NCBI RefSeq assembly: GCF_015704865.1
Contig: NZ_JADQTO010000002.1
Coordinates: forward strand, 372,001-436,000
DNA: 64,000 bases
Direction of reading: 5' to 3'
From: Actinoplanes aureus
GTDB lineage: Bacteria; Actinomycetota; Actinomycetes; Mycobacteriales; Micromonosporaceae
Shown in pieces: positions 1 to 9,400 of this stretch. Made by a program: the position numbers and the translations under genes. Positions within the stretch are counted from its first letter, which is position 1; each line of letters opens with the position of its first letter. A model generated the notes under the pieces. The model had not been told where the DNA came from. It was given only the letters and a program-made list of their open reading frames with translations, and ran no database searches.

Positions 1-2
1 GC

Positions 3-71
3 CGCTCCCGTGCGAAGCGAGAGGACGGCGTTCCTAACGCTGAGCTGCTCCTGCGGCACCTGGACGGTTGA
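3..71 (+). CDS. C-terminal end of an upstream gene (partial)
   Basis: Frame 3 is open from the window edge and ends at TGA 69-71, giving a 22-residue tail ending in NAELLLRHLDG. Its composition looks protein-like and it runs in the same direction as the operon that follows 75 nt later. The other two forward frames either stop earlier or give unlikely residues. No family can be assigned from so short a piece. Confidence 0.35.
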   Translation, partial: RSRAKREDGVPNAELLLRHLDG

Positions 72-146
72 ACCCGCTGGCGTTGCACGGGGTATCCGGA
101 TTCGAGACAGTCGAAGAACCGTAGATCGCCGAAGCGGGGAAGACCG

Positions 147-881
147 ATGTTCGATGATCGTTTGGAGGCCCTCGCCGCCCTGAGAGATGACGGCGAGGCA
201 GTGGTGCGGCGCGCCCGGCAGGCGGCGCGGGCGTCCGGCGAACCGGGCTCGGACTCGACCGGCTCGATGACGGTCATGCTTGACGATCAGGGCCGGGTCG
301 CGGTGGTGACCGTGGCGAGTGACTGGCGGTCGTACCTGTCGGACGAGCAGTTGGGCGAGGCGGTGATCGAAGCGGCGCGAGACGCCTCGATGCGGCGCCT
401 TACCGCATGGAGTGAGGCGTACTCCGAGCCCGCCGAACCGACTCCGCCGCCGTCCAGGGGCGACCTCCCCTGGGAGCTGGACTCGATCACGTCGTGTCCG
501 CTGACCGACGGCGAGCGGGAGGCCGCGCTGGCGGCGCTGCTCACGGTGGTCGAGTCGATCGAGCAGGGGCTCGACGAGGTCTCCGGAAAGCTGCGGCAGA
601 CCCTGCGTGCCACCCATGCCGGGCACAGCCCGCACCGGGAGGTGACCGTGGCGCTGACCGGCGGCGGTGACGTCACGACCGTACGGTTCAACCGGAGGTG
701 GCTGCGCGACGCGCACGAGGCCAATCTCGCCCGGCAGCTCACCGCGGCGTTCCGGACGGCGTACGAACAGGTCGCCGCGCATGGGGTGCAGCGGCTGATC
801 GCTGACAGCCCGCTCGGTGAGGCGCAGCGGGTGATGCAGGATCCGTTCGGGTTCGCCCGCCGGTTTGGGTTGGCCGGCTGA
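147..881 (+). CDS. YbaB/EbfC-like DNA-binding family protein
   Basis: This 244-residue protein starts at ATG 147 behind a GGGGAAG ribosome-binding site. It seems to have two related halves, residues about 1-90 and 125-225, each with a long helix, a short beta region (MTVMLDDQGRVAVVTV; EVTVALTGGGDVTTVRFN) and a second helix. That is the YbaB nucleoid-associated fold as found beside WXG100 genes in actinomycetes, where a proline-rich linker (PAEPTPPPS) also occurs. It opens a five-gene operon: its TGA overlaps the ATG of the next gene. The role is probably in ESX/type VII or polymorphic-toxin style secretion loci, by analogy. The family call rests on residue pattern only. Confidence 0.7.
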   Translation: MFDDRLEALAALRDDGEAVVRRARQAARASGEPGSDSTGSMTVMLDDQGRVAVVTVASDWRSYLSDEQLGEAVIEAARDASMRRLTAWSEAYSEPAEPTPPPSRGDLPWELDSITSCPLTDGEREAALAALLTVVESIEQGLDEVSGKLRQTLRATHAGHSPHREVTVALTGGGDVTTVRFNRRWLRDAHEANLARQLTAAFRTAYEQVAAHGVQRLIADSPLGEAQRVMQDPFGFARRFGLAG

Positions 882-1197
882 TGACTCTGCGGGCCGCGCT
901 GGACGCGCTACACCGAGACGCCGACTCGTGGAGCAGGTGGCGTCGGTGACCCGGCAGGCGGCATATCAGGCGAGCCTGCTGACTCTGGGACCGGGCGAGT
1001 TGTCCTGGGCCTCTCTGCCGACCGGGCTGCTTGATACGTACACCGAGCTGCAGCGCAAGGTCGTGATGCTGCTGGAGGAGGCGAGCGAGGTGTACAGCGG
1101 TCTGAGCGCGAAGCTCGACCAAGTCGCCTACGAGTACGAGGCGAACGACGAACGAGCCGCCCGAGACCTCGAGGGAGTGTGGGAACCCCGTGAGTAG
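881..1197 (+). CDS. Small helical ESX-associated-like protein, apparent frameshift
   Basis: ATG 881 overlaps the stop of the preceding gene (TGATG), the usual coupling in this operon, and reads MTLRAALDALHRDADSWS before hitting TGA at 948. A second frame then continues with VASVTRQAAYQASLL and runs to the stop at 1197 as a convincing ~85-residue helical protein. The two pieces together make a normal ~105-residue small secretion-partner-like protein, so a one-base indel near 930-945 is the simplest reading. Alternatives are a genuine late start at GTG 928 or at TTG 865 in the second frame. It overlaps the next gene by 8 nt. It is similar in size and layout to short helical proteins paired with WXG proteins; no firm family. 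Confidence 0.5.
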
Positions 1198-1903
1198 CAC
1201 CGAGGCCGTCCTTCTCGAACGCATCCATTCGACCATCAGCCGCATCGACACCAAGACCGTCGAACTGCAGAACTCAATAAACGGCAAGATGGGCTTCATC
1301 CCGCCTCCGCTGCAGGCCACGATCCGCGAGGGCTGGGACGACTTCTGCGCCCACATGCGGCGCATCTGGGACAACCTGACGACGATCCTGTCCAACATGG
1401 GCTCGCTGTCGGCTCTGTCGGAAACCGCCGCGGCGTGGAGCGACCGGGTCGGTGTACCGGTCAGCGGCCAGGTGCAGGCCGCCGACGCCGGGCTGCTCAC
1501 CGTCGACGACAACTGGGACGGCGACGCCGCCGACGCGTACCGGCAGATGCTACCGGCACACAAGGCAGCGCTGGAGAAGGTCAAGGCCACCCTCACGGAC
1601 GGCCTCGCGGCAGCGCTGGGTCAGTTACAAGGCGGCGTCTTCGCCTTCTGGTCGGCCGTGGCCGGGGCGCTGCTCGCGCTGGCGATCGGCATCGCCGGCG
1701 CCCTCGGTTCCAGTGCCACGATCCTCGGCATGCCGGCGGCACCGATCATCGCCGGCGGTGCGGCGCTGACCGCCTCACTGGCGTTGATCGTCGGCTGCGA
1801 GACGCTCAAGTCCGCCTGCACCTCGGCGAACACCACGCTGCGGCAGAAGTTCGACGACACCGCCTTCTTCCGGGGCCACTGGCCGCCGGCGGGCACGGCA
1901 TGA
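1190..1903 (+). CDS. WXG100-like protein with C-terminal membrane segments
   Basis: The 237-residue product starts at GTG 1190, inside the previous gene. The first ~130 residues are helical and include W-D-G in NWDGDAADAYRQML, which fits the WXG turn of ESAT-6/WXG100 proteins between two helices. Residues ~150-205 form one or two hydrophobic glycine/alanine-rich segments (FWSAVAGALLALAIGIAGAL and APIIAGGAALTASLALIVG). This is the arrangement of larger WXG-type proteins encoded in ESX/type VII or toxin loci, which may present an effector at the membrane. The stop overlaps the next start (ATGA at 1900-1903). No toxin domain is visible here. Confidence 0.7.
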   Translation: MSSTEAVLLERIHSTISRIDTKTVELQNSINGKMGFIPPPLQATIREGWDDFCAHMRRIWDNLTTILSNMGSLSALSETAAAWSDRVGVPVSGQVQAADAGLLTVDDNWDGDAADAYRQMLPAHKAALEKVKATLTDGLAAALGQLQGGVFAFWSAVAGALLALAIGIAGALGSSATILGMPAAPIIAGGAALTASLALIVGCETLKSACTSANTTLRQKFDDTAFFRGHWPPAGTA

Positions 1904-2340
1904 CGGCCGCACGGGCCGAGCGCGGCGGTAACACGCTGCTCGCCGTCACGGTCGCGGTGGTCGCGATAGCCGACGGCGTGCTGGTCTGGTTGGGCTGGAC
2001 GGCCTGGCAGGCGTACCGCGACGGCGGTTTCACCATCGCGCAGGCCGCGCCGTTCGCCGTGATGGGCGTCTCGGCTGTCGCCGGCGTCGCGCTCGCGATG
2101 CTCGCGGTGATCACCCTGATGCGCGGCCGGCGCAGCCATGGACTCGCCGGCACCGCGGTCACCCTGGCACGGCTGCGGCTCGGCGCGGTGATCGTCGCGC
2201 TGGCGGTCGTCGTGTTCGTCTCCGGCCTCGGCGCCATGGCTGCGGTGCTCCCCATCTTCGGCATCGTGCTGGCCGTGGGGGACGCCTTCGGCGGAATCGT
2301 CGTCACCGGTGCTGCGACCCGCCGGACCCAGGATGGGTGA
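1900..2340 (+). CDS. Small integral membrane protein
   Basis: This 146-residue protein starts at ATG 1900, overlapping the WXG-like gene stop by 4 nt. Four hydrophobic segments are evident (about residues 12-35, 47-68, 90-110 and 112-135), connected by short arginine-rich loops, so it is predicted to sit in the cytoplasmic membrane. There is no recognisable catalytic motif. Its place in the operon suggests a membrane partner or protective (immunity-like) protein for the WXG-type gene, but that is inference from position only. Confidence 0.65.
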   Translation: MTAARAERGGNTLLAVTVAVVAIADGVLVWLGWTAWQAYRDGGFTIAQAAPFAVMGVSAVAGVALAMLAVITLMRGRRSHGLAGTAVTLARLRLGAVIVALAVVVFVSGLGAMAAVLPIFGIVLAVGDAFGGIVVTGAATRRTQDG

Positions 2341-2956
2341 GCCGATCGTCGCCGCCGGTGGCCTGCTCTGCCTGGTGATGGTGGTCATGATCGCCGCCGT
2401 GACGGCGGCCCAGCGTCGCCGCGACCACCGAGAGCACGACCGCTGGCGGCACTGGGCCGACCGGCACGGATGGACATTCACCGCCCGGCCCCAGGTCGCT
2501 TGGAGCCGGCGGGTCCCGGGCGAGGTGCGCTTTGCCGTGTCCGGGCGACCGCAGGGCCGGTGGATCACGGTGGCGGAATGCTCGGTGACCGACGCCGACA
2601 CCAACACCAGCTTCTTCGTGGCGGCCGTGGCGATGCTGCGCCGCCCGCTGCCGGACACCGAGGTGGAACCGCGCGGAACGGTGTCCCGGCTTCTCGGAGC
2701 CGGTGCCCAGACAGGAAGGCCCGACTTCGACCGCGCCTTCCGCATCCGCACCGCCGATCCACGCTGGCTTCCCCCGGCGCTGATCGAGGCGCAGGTGGCC
2801 GCAGCCGTTCCGTCGTCCTGGACCGTGCGCGGCACCGACCTGGTTGTCGTGCGGCGCGGGCGCTTCAATCCCGAGCAGGTGCCACGCATCGCCGCCGAGG
2901 TACTACCGCTGGCGGCCCTCCTCGATCCGCCCCGCCCGGCGCCCGACTTGCATTAG
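2333..2956 (+). CDS. Membrane-anchored hypothetical protein
   Basis: ATG 2333 lies 8 nt inside the preceding gene, consistent with coupled translation. The 207-residue product has one N-terminal membrane helix (residues ~4-25) followed by a basic stretch and a soluble domain. That domain contains DRWRHWADRHGWTFTARP near residues 35-55, a pattern seen in uncharacterised actinobacterial DUF-type proteins anchored by a single N-terminal helix. It is the last gene of the operon; 359 nt of non-coding DNA follow. No function can be assigned. Confidence 0.65.
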   Translation: MGEPIVAAGGLLCLVMVVMIAAVTAAQRRRDHREHDRWRHWADRHGWTFTARPQVAWSRRVPGEVRFAVSGRPQGRWITVAECSVTDADTNTSFFVAAVAMLRRPLPDTEVEPRGTVSRLLGAGAQTGRPDFDRAFRIRTADPRWLPPALIEAQVAAAVPSSWTVRGTDLVVVRRGRFNPEQVPRIAAEVLPLAALLDPPRPAPDLH

Positions 2957-3081
2957 CTGGTTCGCCGGACCCACGCGCTGCGCTGGGCGCCTGCGTCTGC
3001 TCGAGAGGCTCGACGTCGGCCTGCCGTGCCGGCGGCCGGCAACGACACGATCGGATGTCGGTCGCCGTCCTGTCACGCGGA

Positions 3082-3111
3082 ATGCCGCTTATGATGTGTT
3101 AGTTACGGCAT
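3082..3111 (+). promoter_or_regulatory. Inverted repeat over a -10-like box upstream of DISARM
   Basis: ATGCCG (3082-3087) and its reverse complement CGGCAT (3106-3111) flank an 18-nt centre that contains TATGAT (3090-3095), a good -10-like hexamer. No strong -35 is seen. It lies in the 359-nt gap before drmD and could be a promoter with an overlapping operator. The rest of the gap (2957-3315) holds nothing recognisable. Confidence 0.3.
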
Positions 3112-3315
3112 AAACTCGGACGGCCCTTGTCGGAGGCCGAGTCAAGTTAACCGCCTGCCGAGCGCATCGGAGTGATCCCCGCAGCCGCCAACTCGCCGTA
3201 TCAACCTTGTCGATAAGCGGGCGGCTGCGCTGGCCAGGATCTATGTCTGACATCGGCGATAGTCGAACAGAGACAGGTTGTAACTGGGTCGGGCACGATC
3301 CGTTAATGTTCGACG

Positions 3316-6300
3316 GTGGCTATGTCAGCGGTGGAGACGTCGTCGGTGGCTTCGGGTGGCATGCGGAGCACGGTTCCCGAACCGGGTCAGGTAGTGGAGG
3401 TTCGTGGCTCTACCTGGGCTGTGGCGAAGGTCGAACAGCAGGGGCTGCCGCGGAGCCCGGCTGATGAGGCGGTCGCCTCCCTGAACCACGCCATCACCCT
3501 GCAGGCCCTGGACGAGGACCGTCTCGGCGAGGAGTTGACGGTCGTCTGGGAACTGGAGGTCGGCCACACGGTCACCCCGGCCCAGGGCCTGCCAACTCAG
3601 ATCAACCGAGACGCCTTCGATGATCCGAACACTCTGGCCGGGTTCGTCGACGCAATGCGGTGGGGTGCGGTCACCTCTGCCGATGACCGGAGGGTGCAGG
3701 CGCCGTTCCACTCGGGCGTGACCGTGGAGGCGTACCAGTTAGAGCCGCTGCGCCGGGCGCTGTCGTCGCCGCGTACCAACCTGCTGCTGGCGGACGACGT
3801 CGGCCTTGGTAAGACGATCGAGGCGGGGCTGGTGGTGCAGGAGTTGCTGCTCCGGCACCGGGCGCGGACCGCAATCGTGGTGTGCCCACCGAGCCTGGCG
3901 TTGAAGTGGCAAGACGAGATGCGGGACAAGTTCGGGCTCGAGTTCACCATCATCAACAGCGACATGATGCGCGATGTACGCCGTCGGTACGGATTGCACG
4001 CGAACCCGTTCCAGCTGTTCCCCAGGGTGATCGTGAGCATGGCGTGGCTGCCGAGCGTGCGGGCACAGCGGATGCTGAGGGACGTGTTTGCGCAGGCGGC
4101 GAGCACAAAGACCGCCCGGCGGTACGCGTTCGACATCATGATCGTGGACGAGGCACACCACGTGGCGCCGGCCAGCCCGTCCGCGATCGGCGGTGGCCGT
4201 GGCTACGCTGTCGACACGCAGCGAACGATCGCGGTGCGCGAGCTGGCCGAGAAGTGCGAGCACCGGCTGTTCCTCAGCGCGACCCCGCACAACGGGCACC
4301 CGGAGTCGTTCACCGCGCTGATGGAGATGATCGACTCACGCCGGTTCAGCCGCGGCGCCCTGCTGGACGAGAAGGCGCTGACCGAGGTCACGGTCCGCCG
4401 GCTCAAGTCCGACCCGGCCCTGGCGTACAAGAACTTCCGGCCCCGCGAGCTGAAAGGCATCGCATTCACACCCAGCGCCGAGGAGCAGGAGATGTTCTCC
4501 CTGCTCGACCGGATCCTGACCGACAGCGCGAAGGCCAACCGGACCGGGGCCTCCGGCGACATCACCGCGATGCTGTTCAAGAAAAGGTTCTTGTCCAGCC
4601 CGTGGGCGTTCGGCATGACCTTGCAGTCGTACCTCGAAGCCCGCTCGGTAGGACAGGAGCCGTCAGACTGGGACTACGACGACATCCTCGGCGAAGGCCA
4701 GTCCGACGAAGAGGAAGGCCTCTGGGAGCAGGACGAGGCGACCGTCCTGCGCAACAGCAAGTCCAGCGACCCGCTGGTGGCGGCCGGGACCGGTGAGCTA
4801 GAAAGGCTGGCCGAATGGGGCCTCGAGTTCGCGAGTCGGCCGGACTCCCGGCTCGACACGCTGATCAGAACCTTGGAAGCGATCTGCCGGCCGTCCGGCT
4901 TTTGGTCCAACGACCGGGTCGTGATCTTCACCGAGTACGCGCACACACTTGAATGGGTCCAGCGGGTCCTGGTGCAGCAGGGCTACGACGACGTGCTGGA
5001 GGTGATCCAGGGCCAGACCCCGACCGAGGAACGGGAGCTGATCCGCGAGCACTTCACCACCGACCCGGCACGTAACCCGGTCCGGGTGCTGCTGGCCACC
5101 GACGCGGCCGGCGAGGGCATCGACCTGCAGGACTACTGCCACCGTCTGATCAACCTCGACATCCCGTTCAACCCGTCCCGGCTGGAGCAGCGGATCGGCC
5201 GGATCGACCGCTACGGGCAGAAGCAGACGCCGCTGGTGTATCAGTTCATGCCGGACCGGTCCGCTACGATCTACGCCGCGGATATGCAGTTCATGGGCCG
5301 GATCGCGCAGAAGGTGGTGACGGTCGCCCGGGACCTCGGCTCGGTCAACCAGGTCATCGCCGAAGAGATCCAGGACCATTTCACCCGTACGGCCACCACG
5401 CGCCGCGGCAAGAAAGTCGCCCTCGACGGCAATGCCGTCATCACCCGCGCCTTGGCCGGCGGCATGGACCTCAACAGCCAGCTGACTCAGCTCGAGCAGG
5501 GATACGACGACAGCAAGGCCCAGCTGCATCTCGAGCCGGACAACCTGCGCCGGGTGGTGGACACCGCCCTGCGGATCAGCCACCAGCCGCCCCTGACCGT
5601 CTCCGGCGACCACCCCGCCGACGACGGCGTTTACGTCGTACCGGCGCTCGGCCCGGCCTGGCAGTCGACGCTCAAAGGCCTGGACACCCGCTCGAAGCCC
5701 GGCGTGTGGCGGCCGATCACCTTCAACGACCAGGCCGCCGCCGGCAACAAGGACGTCGTCTACGTACACCTCGGGCATCCCCTGGTGAAGAAAGCGCAGC
5801 GGTTGCTGCGGCGGTCGCTGTGGAGCGTGGACGCCCCGCTGCACCGCGTCACCGCCGTTGTCGTCGACGATCTGGAGGAGTCGTTCGTCGCCGCGGTCAC
5901 CCGCATGGTCCTGGTCGGCCGCGGCGGCCTTCGCCTGCACGAGGAGATTTTCCTGGCCGGCGTACGGCTACGGGGCCGCCGCGCGATTGCCGAGGAACGC
6001 GCCGAACGCCTCCTCGACCAGGCCCTCGACTCCGGCTCCCTGATCCTGGCCGCAACCGATGTCCGCGACGGTCTGGTGCAGGAGTGGAACGAACCGGACT
6101 CGCCGCTGCGGGCCCGGCTGTTCGAGTCGATGAGCCGCCGCGCCGAAACTCGGCAGCAGCGCGTCAGCGACCAGCTGACCAAGCGGGAACAGGCCGACGT
6201 CACCCGGGCACGGGAGATCTTCGCCGCGTTCCGCCGCAACCTGAACGAATCATTGGACGTCTTGGCCGCCAAAGAGGCGCAGGAGGCGGCCACGCTGCTG

Positions 6301-6495
6301 CCCGACGACCAGCAGCGGCAACGGCAGAGGGACATGGAAGCGATGCGCCGCCGCCTGGACGAACTCGGCGACGAGGAGACCCGCGAAGTCGCGGCGATTA
6401 CCGAGCGTTACCGCGACATCAAACCCCACACCACCGCCGCCGCGGTCGTCTTCGCGCTCACCCCGGCCGACGCCCAGCGAGGAGGAGCACGCTGA
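3316..6495 (+). CDS. drmD: DISARM SNF2-family helicase DrmD
   Basis: The 1059-residue protein is a superfamily 2 SNF2/RapA-like ATPase. Walker A is ADDVGLGKT at ~159-167, the DEAH box is at ~278-281 (IMIVDEAHHV), SAT follows at ~320, and the C-terminal helicase motif QRIGRIDRYGQ is at ~625-635. The last ~400 residues form a long helical extension ending in a charged coiled coil. DrmD is the SNF2-like component that defines class 1 DISARM. Adjacent drmMI, drmA, drmB and drmC make the assignment firm. The start is uncertain: GTG 3316, ATG 3322 and ATG 3361 are all possible and none has a strong ribosome-binding site. Its stop overlaps the drmMI start (TGATG, 6493-6497). Confidence 0.92.
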   Translation: MAMSAVETSSVASGGMRSTVPEPGQVVEVRGSTWAVAKVEQQGLPRSPADEAVASLNHAITLQALDEDRLGEELTVVWELEVGHTVTPAQGLPTQINRDAFDDPNTLAGFVDAMRWGAVTSADDRRVQAPFHSGVTVEAYQLEPLRRALSSPRTNLLLADDVGLGKTIEAGLVVQELLLRHRARTAIVVCPPSLALKWQDEMRDKFGLEFTIINSDMMRDVRRRYGLHANPFQLFPRVIVSMAWLPSVRAQRMLRDVFAQAASTKTARRYAFDIMIVDEAHHVAPASPSAIGGGRGYAVDTQRTIAVRELAEKCEHRLFLSATPHNGHPESFTALMEMIDSRRFSRGALLDEKALTEVTVRRLKSDPALAYKNFRPRELKGIAFTPSAEEQEMFSLLDRILTDSAKANRTGASGDITAMLFKKRFLSSPWAFGMTLQSYLEARSVGQEPSDWDYDDILGEGQSDEEEGLWEQDEATVLRNSKSSDPLVAAGTGELERLAEWGLEFASRPDSRLDTLIRTLEAICRPSGFWSNDRVVIFTEYAHTLEWVQRVLVQQGYDDVLEVIQGQTPTEERELIREHFTTDPARNPVRVLLATDAAGEGIDLQDYCHRLINLDIPFNPSRLEQRIGRIDRYGQKQTPLVYQFMPDRSATIYAADMQFMGRIAQKVVTVARDLGSVNQVIAEEIQDHFTRTATTRRGKKVALDGNAVITRALAGGMDLNSQLTQLEQGYDDSKAQLHLEPDNLRRVVDTALRISHQPPLTVSGDHPADDGVYVVPALGPAWQSTLKGLDTRSKPGVWRPITFNDQAAAGNKDVVYVHLGHPLVKKAQRLLRRSLWSVDAPLHRVTAVVVDDLEESFVAAVTRMVLVGRGGLRLHEEIFLAGVRLRGRRAIAEERAERLLDQALDSGSLILAATDVRDGLVQEWNEPDSPLRARLFESMSRRAETRQQRVSDQLTKREQADVTRAREIFAAFRRNLNESLDVLAAKEAQEAATLLPDDQQRQRQRDMEAMRRRLDELGDEETREVAAITERYRDIKPHTTAAAVVFALTPADAQRGGAR

Positions 6496-9400
6496 TGCCC
6501 CCCGCCCGTACTCTCCGCCCGAAGACCGCTGCCGAACTGCACCGGGCTTGGCTGGAGCTCGTCGAGACCGATGGGCCGTTCCTCGCCATCCCGCCATTGA
6601 AACGGGTCTGGCCGCAGGGCATCCCCGCCCTCGGCCCGGACCGCCTCGACACGCTGCGGCAGGCCAAACCGGCGTTCGACCACGCCTGGGAGGCCCTCGA
6701 CATCGAGCCCGAGGATCAAACCCGGCAGGCGAAGTACGCCGACGCCCGTGACGTCTGGGTGCAGGCCGTGCTGCGTGACGTGGTCGGCTGGAACGAACTG
6801 CTGGCTTGGGGACCCGAGTCCGCGCCGGGCGTGACCGGGTACTCACCCGACCGCAGGCTGGCGGTCGTCCCGGACGGAGCGCTCCGCGGCCCGGACGGGA
6901 TCGGAGCGCTGGTCAGTGTCGTCGCCAAGACCGACAGCCTGCACGGCACCGGTACCGACGGCTGGGCCGCCACCGCCATCGACCGCATGGAGGCGATGCT
7001 GCGCGCCTCCGGTGTCACGATCGGCATCGTCACCGACGGCCGCTGGTGGGCACTGGTCTGCGCCCGCCCGGACGCGATGGTCGCCTCCGGCATCGTCGAC
7101 GCCCAGACCTGGGTCGAGGAACCGCTGACCCGCAACGCGTTCCTCACCGTCACCGCCCGGCAGTACATCATCGGCGGCGACCCCAACGAACGCCTCCCGA
7201 AACTGTTCGAGGAGTCCGTCGCCGCCGCCGAGGAAATCACCGAAGCCCTCGGCGCCCAGGTACGCCGCGCCGTCGAACTGCTGATCCAGGCGTTCGACGA
7301 GGTCTCCACCGACCACCGGCGCCGAGGCCTGCCTGACCCGCTGCCGGCCGACCCACACGAGACCTACTCGGCTGCGGTGACGGTCATGATGCGCGTCGTC
7401 TTCCTGCTCTTCGCCGAGGAACGCGGCTTGCTGCCGCAGAGCGAGCTGTTCCTTCAGGGGTACGGCATCAGCGGCGACCTGGACGCCCTCGAACACCGCA
7501 ACATCGGCGACGGCGAAGAGTCCCTGGACAGCACCTACCTGACCTGGCACCGCCTGCTGGCCACCAGCCAGGCCTTGTACCGCGGCGCCAGCTTCGAGAA
7601 CATGCGGATGCCCGCGTACGGTGGCTCGCTGTTCGACCCGGACCGGCACCCGTTCCTGACCGTCTCGAGCGAGAACAGCACCCTGGCCCTGCCCGTCTCC
7701 GACTGGGTCATGCTGCACGTCCTGCGCTCCGTGCAGGTTGCCCAGCTCAAGGGCGGCGACGCCCGCCGCATCTCGTTCCGTGACATCGACGTCGAACAGA
7801 TCGGCTATATCTACGAAGGTCTGCTTGGTTACACCTGCACCCGCGTCAACGAGATCCACCTGGGGCTAGTCGGCACCGCCGGCTCCGAACCCGAAGTCTC
7901 CCTGACTCTGCTCGAACGCCTCGCCGAGCAGCACGGCACGCCGGCCGCGCTCGCGAAGGCGATCATTGCGTGGCTCAAAGACCACCAGCCTGGCGCTGTC
8001 GCACCCAGTGCCAACGCTCTCGCCAAGCTCCTCGCCGCGACGCCGAGCGAGGATGCCGACCGGCACCTCCGGGCTATCACCGAAGACCAGAAACTCCGCG
8101 ACCGGCTCCGACGGTGGGCCACCGTCACCCGACCCGACCTGCGCGGCCGACCAACCGTGGTTCTCGCCGACGGGCTGCTTGTGACCGAGACCCCGTCTCG
8201 CAAGAACGCCGGTGCCCACTACACGCCCCGGGACCTCGCCGAACGCGTCGCCCGGCACGCACTCGAACCGCTCTGCTACTTCCCAGGCCCGCACCAGACG
8301 CCCAACCGTGAAGAGTGGCAGATCCGCCAGGGTTATGAGATCTTGAACCTCAAGGTTGCCGACATCGCCGCCGGTTCCGGTGCCTTCCTGGTCGCCGCCG
8401 CCCGCTATCTCGCCGACAAGCTCGTCGAAGCGTGGGACAAGCACGGCTCCGTTCAAGCCGTCCACCGTGACCTCAAACAGCACGCCATCCGCGAAGTCGT
8501 CGCCCGCTGCCTCTACGGGGCTGACATCAACGCAATGGCCGTCGAAATGTGCAAACTCTCCCTTTGGTTGGTCTCCCTCGACCGCGACCTGCCGTTCTCC
8601 TTCGTCGATGACAAGATCCTGCACGGCAACACTCTGCTCGGGCTCACCAACCTCCGCCAGCTCGAGCAACTCCACATCGACGCACCGAAGTTCCGGCAGG
8701 CACCACTGACCGGCATCGTCGACATCAAGAACATCATCAACTCGGCCGTCGCGATCCGACGCGAACTCGCCAGCGAGGTCAAGGAGAACGACCCCCAGCG
8801 CAGCGCCACCGCGAAGACCCGCCTGCTCGCCCAGCTCCACACCTCCACCGCACTCCTCAGCAAGGCCGCCGACGGAGTCATCGCCGCCGGTCTCCGCCTC
8901 GGCGGAGCACCCACCAGAACCCTCGAAGAGAGCTACGACAGCCTGGCCGAAGCTGTCCGGGCCGCAATCCCCAGAGGTACGGCGGAAGCCGACCCCACGA
9001 TGCTCGACGAGATCATCGAACTGGGCCTGACTCCGACCGTGACTACCGACTACGAGCGCTGGAAACCCCTGCACTGGGTCCTCGAAGTCCCTGACGTGAT
9101 CGTCGACCACGGCGGCTTCGACGCCATCATCGGGAATCCCCCTTTTCTGGGGGCAAAAATGCTCAGCGGCACAGTGGGAACAAATGTCCGTGAGTGGCTG
9201 GTCAATCAGTTGGCAAATGGGGCCAAGGGGCGAGCGGATTTAGTAGCTTACTTCCTTCTGCGCGCTGTCAGCCTGCTCAACGAAAACGGTGTACTGGGCT
9301 TGATCGCAACCAATAGCGTCGCGCAAGGAGCTAGTCGCGAAGTTGGCCTCGACCAAGTAGTAAAAAACGGATTTACGTTGACTCGGTCAGTGCAAAGCGC

